Source: Motilimonas sp. E26
Lineage (GTDB): Bacteria > Pseudomonadota > Gammaproteobacteria > Enterobacterales > CBDFNC01
DNA length: 35,888 bases
Direction: 5' to 3'
NCBI RefSeq assembly: GCF_021278025.1
Contig: NZ_JAIBHJ010000037.1
Span: 1 to 35,888 of the forward strand
The notes under the pieces are model-generated. The model did not search any database, had not been told where the DNA came from, and worked only from the letters and a program-made list of their open reading frames with translations. Made by a program: the position numbers and the translations under genes. Shown piece by piece: positions 33,081 to 35,888 of the stretch (positions within the stretch are counted from its first letter, which is position 1; each line of letters starts with the position of its first letter).

Positions 33081-34669
33081 TGATACAACTCCTTTAGATT
33101 ATTCTCTTGATCTGCTTCTAGTACTTTAATGTTTGCTCTATGTGGTAAACGTACTGGCCAAAGCTTAAGGGTAAGGCGAGTCAGCCATTCATCAAGATAC
33201 AACCCCGCATACAAGGCGATGGAAATACGTTGCATGGCGGCTTTATGCCCCTGGTAGCGCAGCAAACAGCTCATCACAAACAAGCTAATAAACAAGGCTG
33301 CCACCCAAATATCCGCCGCACTCAGCGCTGCAACACTCAGCCCAGATGAAAGTGGGATAAGTTGTGCTATCAGCGTTTTCATTAAGCTGTAGCTGATAAC
33401 AACCAGTGCAGCTAAGCCTAAAATGGTTAATAAATTGGTTTTATTGTTGATGCCGCTGCGCTGAGCAATAAGTAAGGTTAATGCTGCTATCAAGAGTACC
33501 CAGATACTCCATACACCTTGATAACCCAGAGCGGTGACAGCGATGAATACGAAAGCCATGGCAAATATGCCAGCTAATAACCAATCCAGACGCGATGGAT
33601 TTTTTGAAGGCGCTAGACGACGCTGCATATCTTCATTCACCGCATTGCCCGAATTTAAAAAGGCATAAGCTTTGTAGGCAGAATGGGCTATCAAATGCAG
33701 TAATGCCAGCTCGAACAAGCCAAGGGCACATTGCAGTAGCATGAGTCCCATTTGTGCGCTCGTCGACCACGCCAACCGCACTTTAACACTGATCCGCGTT
33801 GCCATAATGAGTGCGCATATCACGGTAGTTAAACCCGCGACCACCAGCACTAACCATTGCGCCAGCGGTACTTGCGCAAACAGAGGGGCAAATAAGATAA
33901 GTAACACGCCACCGAGGTTTATCACGCCGGCATGTAATAAGGCGCTGATTGGCGTAGGCGCTTCGACCACCTGCATTAACCAACCATGTACCGGCAGCTG
34001 TGCACATTTGATCAGCGCAGCCAGGGCAATCAGCACGCCAGCCATGTGATCGAGAGTGGTGAGCGCAATAGCACTGTCTGATTTCACTTGATAAAAGTGC
34101 GCTAACAACGCATCAATAAACAGAGTGCCATGTTGCTGGTAAAGTAAAACAAACGCACCGAGGAGAAATAATTCCGCCAAACGCGCCAGTAGAAATTTCT
34201 TGTGCGCGGCTAACGCAGCCCGCGGTCTATCGGGATAAAAAGTTAGCAACTTATGTAATGACAAACTTATAGCAACCCAACCCAACCAAAACAACACCAG
34301 ATGATTACTAATCAGCACTAAGGTGACTGCCGCCAGCGTATTGAGGAGCCAGCGCCAATAAAAACCAACGCGCGCCTCTCCCGCCATATAATTGTGGGAA
34401 AACTTGATGAGAATAAGTGCCATAAATAACACTAGCCCTAACATGATAACGCTAAGATTAGAAAAGCTAATGTAGTGCTCAAATGGCATGTTGATTGAGA
34501 CTGTCGGTCGCAGAGCAACGGCGGCAAGATATACGGCGCTCAGAGCAAGGCTCAATCGGAATAATCGTGTTCCGACCTTTTCCTTTGATGCTTGCTGAGA
34601 CCACCATCCTGCTACGGCAAGGCTCAGTGGAATGCTGATAAATAAGAGTGACGATGCCAACATAATCAT
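33077..34669 (-). CDS. dabB: DabB-type NuoL-like membrane subunit
   Basis: This 530-residue polytopic membrane protein belongs to the complex I antiporter-like family (NuoL/MrpA type). It has about 13 or more hydrophobic segments and the proton-channel region LIKCAQLPVHGWLMQVVEAPTPISALLHAGVINLGG. It is coupled to dabA by a 4-bp overlap; DabB is expected to supply the cation flux that drives DabA. AGGGAGC lies before ATG 34669. It is divergent from a LysR gene with 98 bp between starts. Confidence 0.92.
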   Translation of the reverse strand: MIMLASSLLFISIPLSLAVAGWWSQQASKEKVGTRLFRLSLALSAVYLAAVALRPTVSINMPFEHYISFSNLSVIMLGLVLFMALILIKFSHNYMAGEARVGFYWRWLLNTLAAVTLVLISNHLVLFWLGWVAISLSLHKLLTFYPDRPRAALAAHKKFLLARLAELFLLGAFVLLYQQHGTLFIDALLAHFYQVKSDSAIALTTLDHMAGVLIALAALIKCAQLPVHGWLMQVVEAPTPISALLHAGVINLGGVLLILFAPLFAQVPLAQWLVLVVAGLTTVICALIMATRISVKVRLAWSTSAQMGLMLLQCALGLFELALLHLIAHSAYKAYAFLNSGNAVNEDMQRRLAPSKNPSRLDWLLAGIFAMAFVFIAVTALGYQGVWSIWVLLIAALTLLIAQRSGINNKTNLLTILGLAALVVISYSLMKTLIAQLIPLSSGLSVAALSAADIWVAALFISLFVMSCLLRYQGHKAAMQRISIALYAGLYLDEWLTRLTLKLWPVRLPHRANIKVLEADQENNLKELYQ

Positions 34670-34767
34670 TTTTTGCTCCCTGTTTTAGACGGGGCAAGTA
34701 TGTCAGAGCTGAAAACATTAAAAAAATAGATATAATGCTATAAATCGTTCTATATAAGTTAACTAAA
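34670..34767. promoter_or_regulatory. Divergent dabB/LysR promoter region
   Basis: This 98-bp gap is AT-rich with TATAATGCTATAAAT in its centre. ATAGA...TCTAT at about 34727-34753 is a possible LysR site. The LysR gene has no clear ribosome binding site. Confidence 0.5.
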
Positions 34768-35655
34768 ATGAGCCGTCTAAACTATCATCATTTGTTTTAT
34801 TTTTGGCGTGTGGCTGTCGTTGGCAACTTAACTCAAGTGGCTCGCGAGCTACATATTTCACAATCAGCCCTCTCAGTGCAGATTAAACAGCTTGAGCATA
34901 ATATGGATGTCACCTTATTTGAGCGCAGTGGCCGTAGCCTGAAGTTGACCGACATTGGCACGCGAGTTTTAGCCTACGCCAATGATATATTCAGCAAAGG
35001 GGAAGAATTAGAGTCGTTTCTGATTAAGGGTGTTGAAGCCGAGGTACAGCATATCTCAATTGGCGTGCTGACGACGCTATCCAGAAACTTTGTCGAGCAT
35101 TTTATTAATCCGCTACTCGCTAATCCGAAAGTGAGCTTCTCACTAACCGCTAGACGAATGAATAATTTATTAAGTGGGCTGGCTAATCACGAGTTAGATC
35201 TGGTGTTAACCAACCGCCCTGTTGCATTAGATAATCATGATGCCTTGTGGCAAACCCAGTTGGTGTCGAGGCAACCGCTGTCAATTGTCGGCCCTAAAGC
35301 GAGTAAGATTCACACCCCATTTCCTCAAGGTTATGATGATGCGCGCTGGATTTTACCCGGTAAAACCACAGAAATCCGCAGCGCATTCAACTCCCTTTGT
35401 GCCAATTCACAATACCAACCAGACGTAAAAGCAGAAGCTGATGATATGGCGATGTTGCGCCTACTTGCTCGTGACAGCGGTGCCCTAGCCGTATTACCGA
35501 CAGTGGTGGTAAAAGATGAAATAGAACAAGGCATATTAGAAGAATACCAACCCTTGCCTAACGCCTTCGAGCATTTTTACGCCATTACAGCACAGCGAAA
35601 ATTTGTGCCTGAGGTGCTACTGGCACTACTACAGCTACACCAGAAGCAGAAATAA
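34768..35655 (+). CDS. LysR-family regulator of dabBA
   Basis: This 295-residue regulator has an N-terminal helix-turn-helix: MSRLNYHHLFYFWRVAVVGNLTQVARELHISQSALSVQIKQLE, of the NhaR-like subgroup. A LysR substrate domain follows from about 90. Divergence from the dab operon across a 98-bp gap suggests it activates dabBA, perhaps in response to inorganic carbon or sodium; the ligand is unknown. It is followed by MITE-family ends. Confidence 0.9.
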   Translation: MSRLNYHHLFYFWRVAVVGNLTQVARELHISQSALSVQIKQLEHNMDVTLFERSGRSLKLTDIGTRVLAYANDIFSKGEELESFLIKGVEAEVQHISIGVLTTLSRNFVEHFINPLLANPKVSFSLTARRMNNLLSGLANHELDLVLTNRPVALDNHDALWQTQLVSRQPLSIVGPKASKIHTPFPQGYDDARWILPGKTTEIRSAFNSLCANSQYQPDVKAEADDMAMLRLLARDSGALAVLPTVVVKDEIEQGILEEYQPLPNAFEHFYAITAQRKFVPEVLLALLQLHQKQK

Positions 35656-35740
35656 TTAGCGCAATTTTAATCTATAATTGATTTCACTCCGTATTGATAA
35701 AATTAATCGGACTAAACCGTATCGCTAATGCTCATACTTG

Positions 35741-35830
35741 GGGTTGTTGATCTTTTGTGATTAAGCTTTTAGGCGATCCCTTCGAGCAGCGGTTGATTTT
35801 TGTTCGAGATAAAAGATCAACAGACCCTAG
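35741..35830. mobile_element. Short relative of the MITE, about 90 bp
   Basis: The left end GGGTTGTTGATCTTTTGTG is a slightly worn copy of the family terminus, and the right end AAAAGATCAACAGACCCTAG is its near-complement. The interior GCTTTTAGGCGATCCC matches the 21011-21031 part of the larger element, and GGTTGATTTTTGTTCGAG is the inverted form of CTCGAACAAAAATTAACC there. It is probably an internally deleted or rearranged copy. Confidence 0.65.
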
Positions 35831-35888
35831 GGTCTGTTGATCTTTGCTGTATAGATTTTGTTCAGCAGTACATAGGCAGCCACATTAT
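35827..35888. mobile_element. Second family member entering at the right edge
   Basis: CTAGGGTCTGTTGATCTTT (35827-35845) is an exact terminal repeat of the same family and continues beyond the window. It shares its CTAG with the end of the preceding element, a tail-to-head junction. What follows (GCTGTATAG...) differs from both other copies, so it may be a longer element or the parent insertion sequence. Confidence 0.6.

Overview
The window looks like chromosome from a marine, salt-adapted gammaproteobacterium of the Alteromonadales/Vibrionales type. This rests on gene content: a full proU (proVWX) operon beside an ectoine operon, a DabAB inorganic-carbon transporter, an RF3/TatD/DeoC/DeoD housekeeping stretch, a secreted chitin-binding trypsin-like protease, and an integron-type attC site of the Vibrio repeat style. 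Species cannot be fixed from the sequence alone. No tRNA, rRNA or CRISPR array was seen.

Layout. Positions 1-1003 look like integron cassettes read on the minus strand: a SLATT-domain membrane protein, an attC-like site directly behind its stop codon, then the start of a ParA-like ATPase that breaks off early. Positions 1004-2553 hold apparent gene debris, a two-helix membrane protein of unknown function and one possible tiny ORF. A small glycan-modification group (GT2 glycosyltransferase, hexapeptide acyltransferase, convergent PIG-L deacetylase) fills 2554-5681. Next come a YccT/UPF0319 protein, a divergent LysR/MBL-fold pair whose MBL protein has lost most metal ligands, and a 71-residue protein.

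Positions 9329-18841 form an osmoprotection island. ProVWX imports glycine betaine. The neighbouring operon makes ectoine: an EctA-EctB fusion, a small beta-rich protein, EctC, the ectoine-specific aspartokinase, and a membrane TPR protein overlapping the aspartokinase end. A divergent MarR regulator (EctR-like) starts beside it, and an 18-bp pseudopalindrome ahead of ectAB closely resembles the EctR1 operator as I remember it from methanotrophs. The proU leader holds a 15-bp perfect inverted repeat that overlaps the promoter.

A secreted serine protease, a 295-bp MITE-like element with 19-bp perfect terminal repeats inserted at the stop codon of a COG0523 GTPase, and a notable three-gene locus follow. 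That locus has a LapD-type periplasmic receptor without any GGDEF/EAL part, an orphan TAXI solute-binding protein, and a convergent LapG protease; it is the best candidate for an undescribed signalling arrangement. The rest is conserved core (deoD, deoC, tatD-like, prfC, tsaC/sua5 with a zinc-ribbon protein), then dabA-dabB with a divergent LysR gene. At the right edge two more ends of the same MITE family abut through a shared CTAG.
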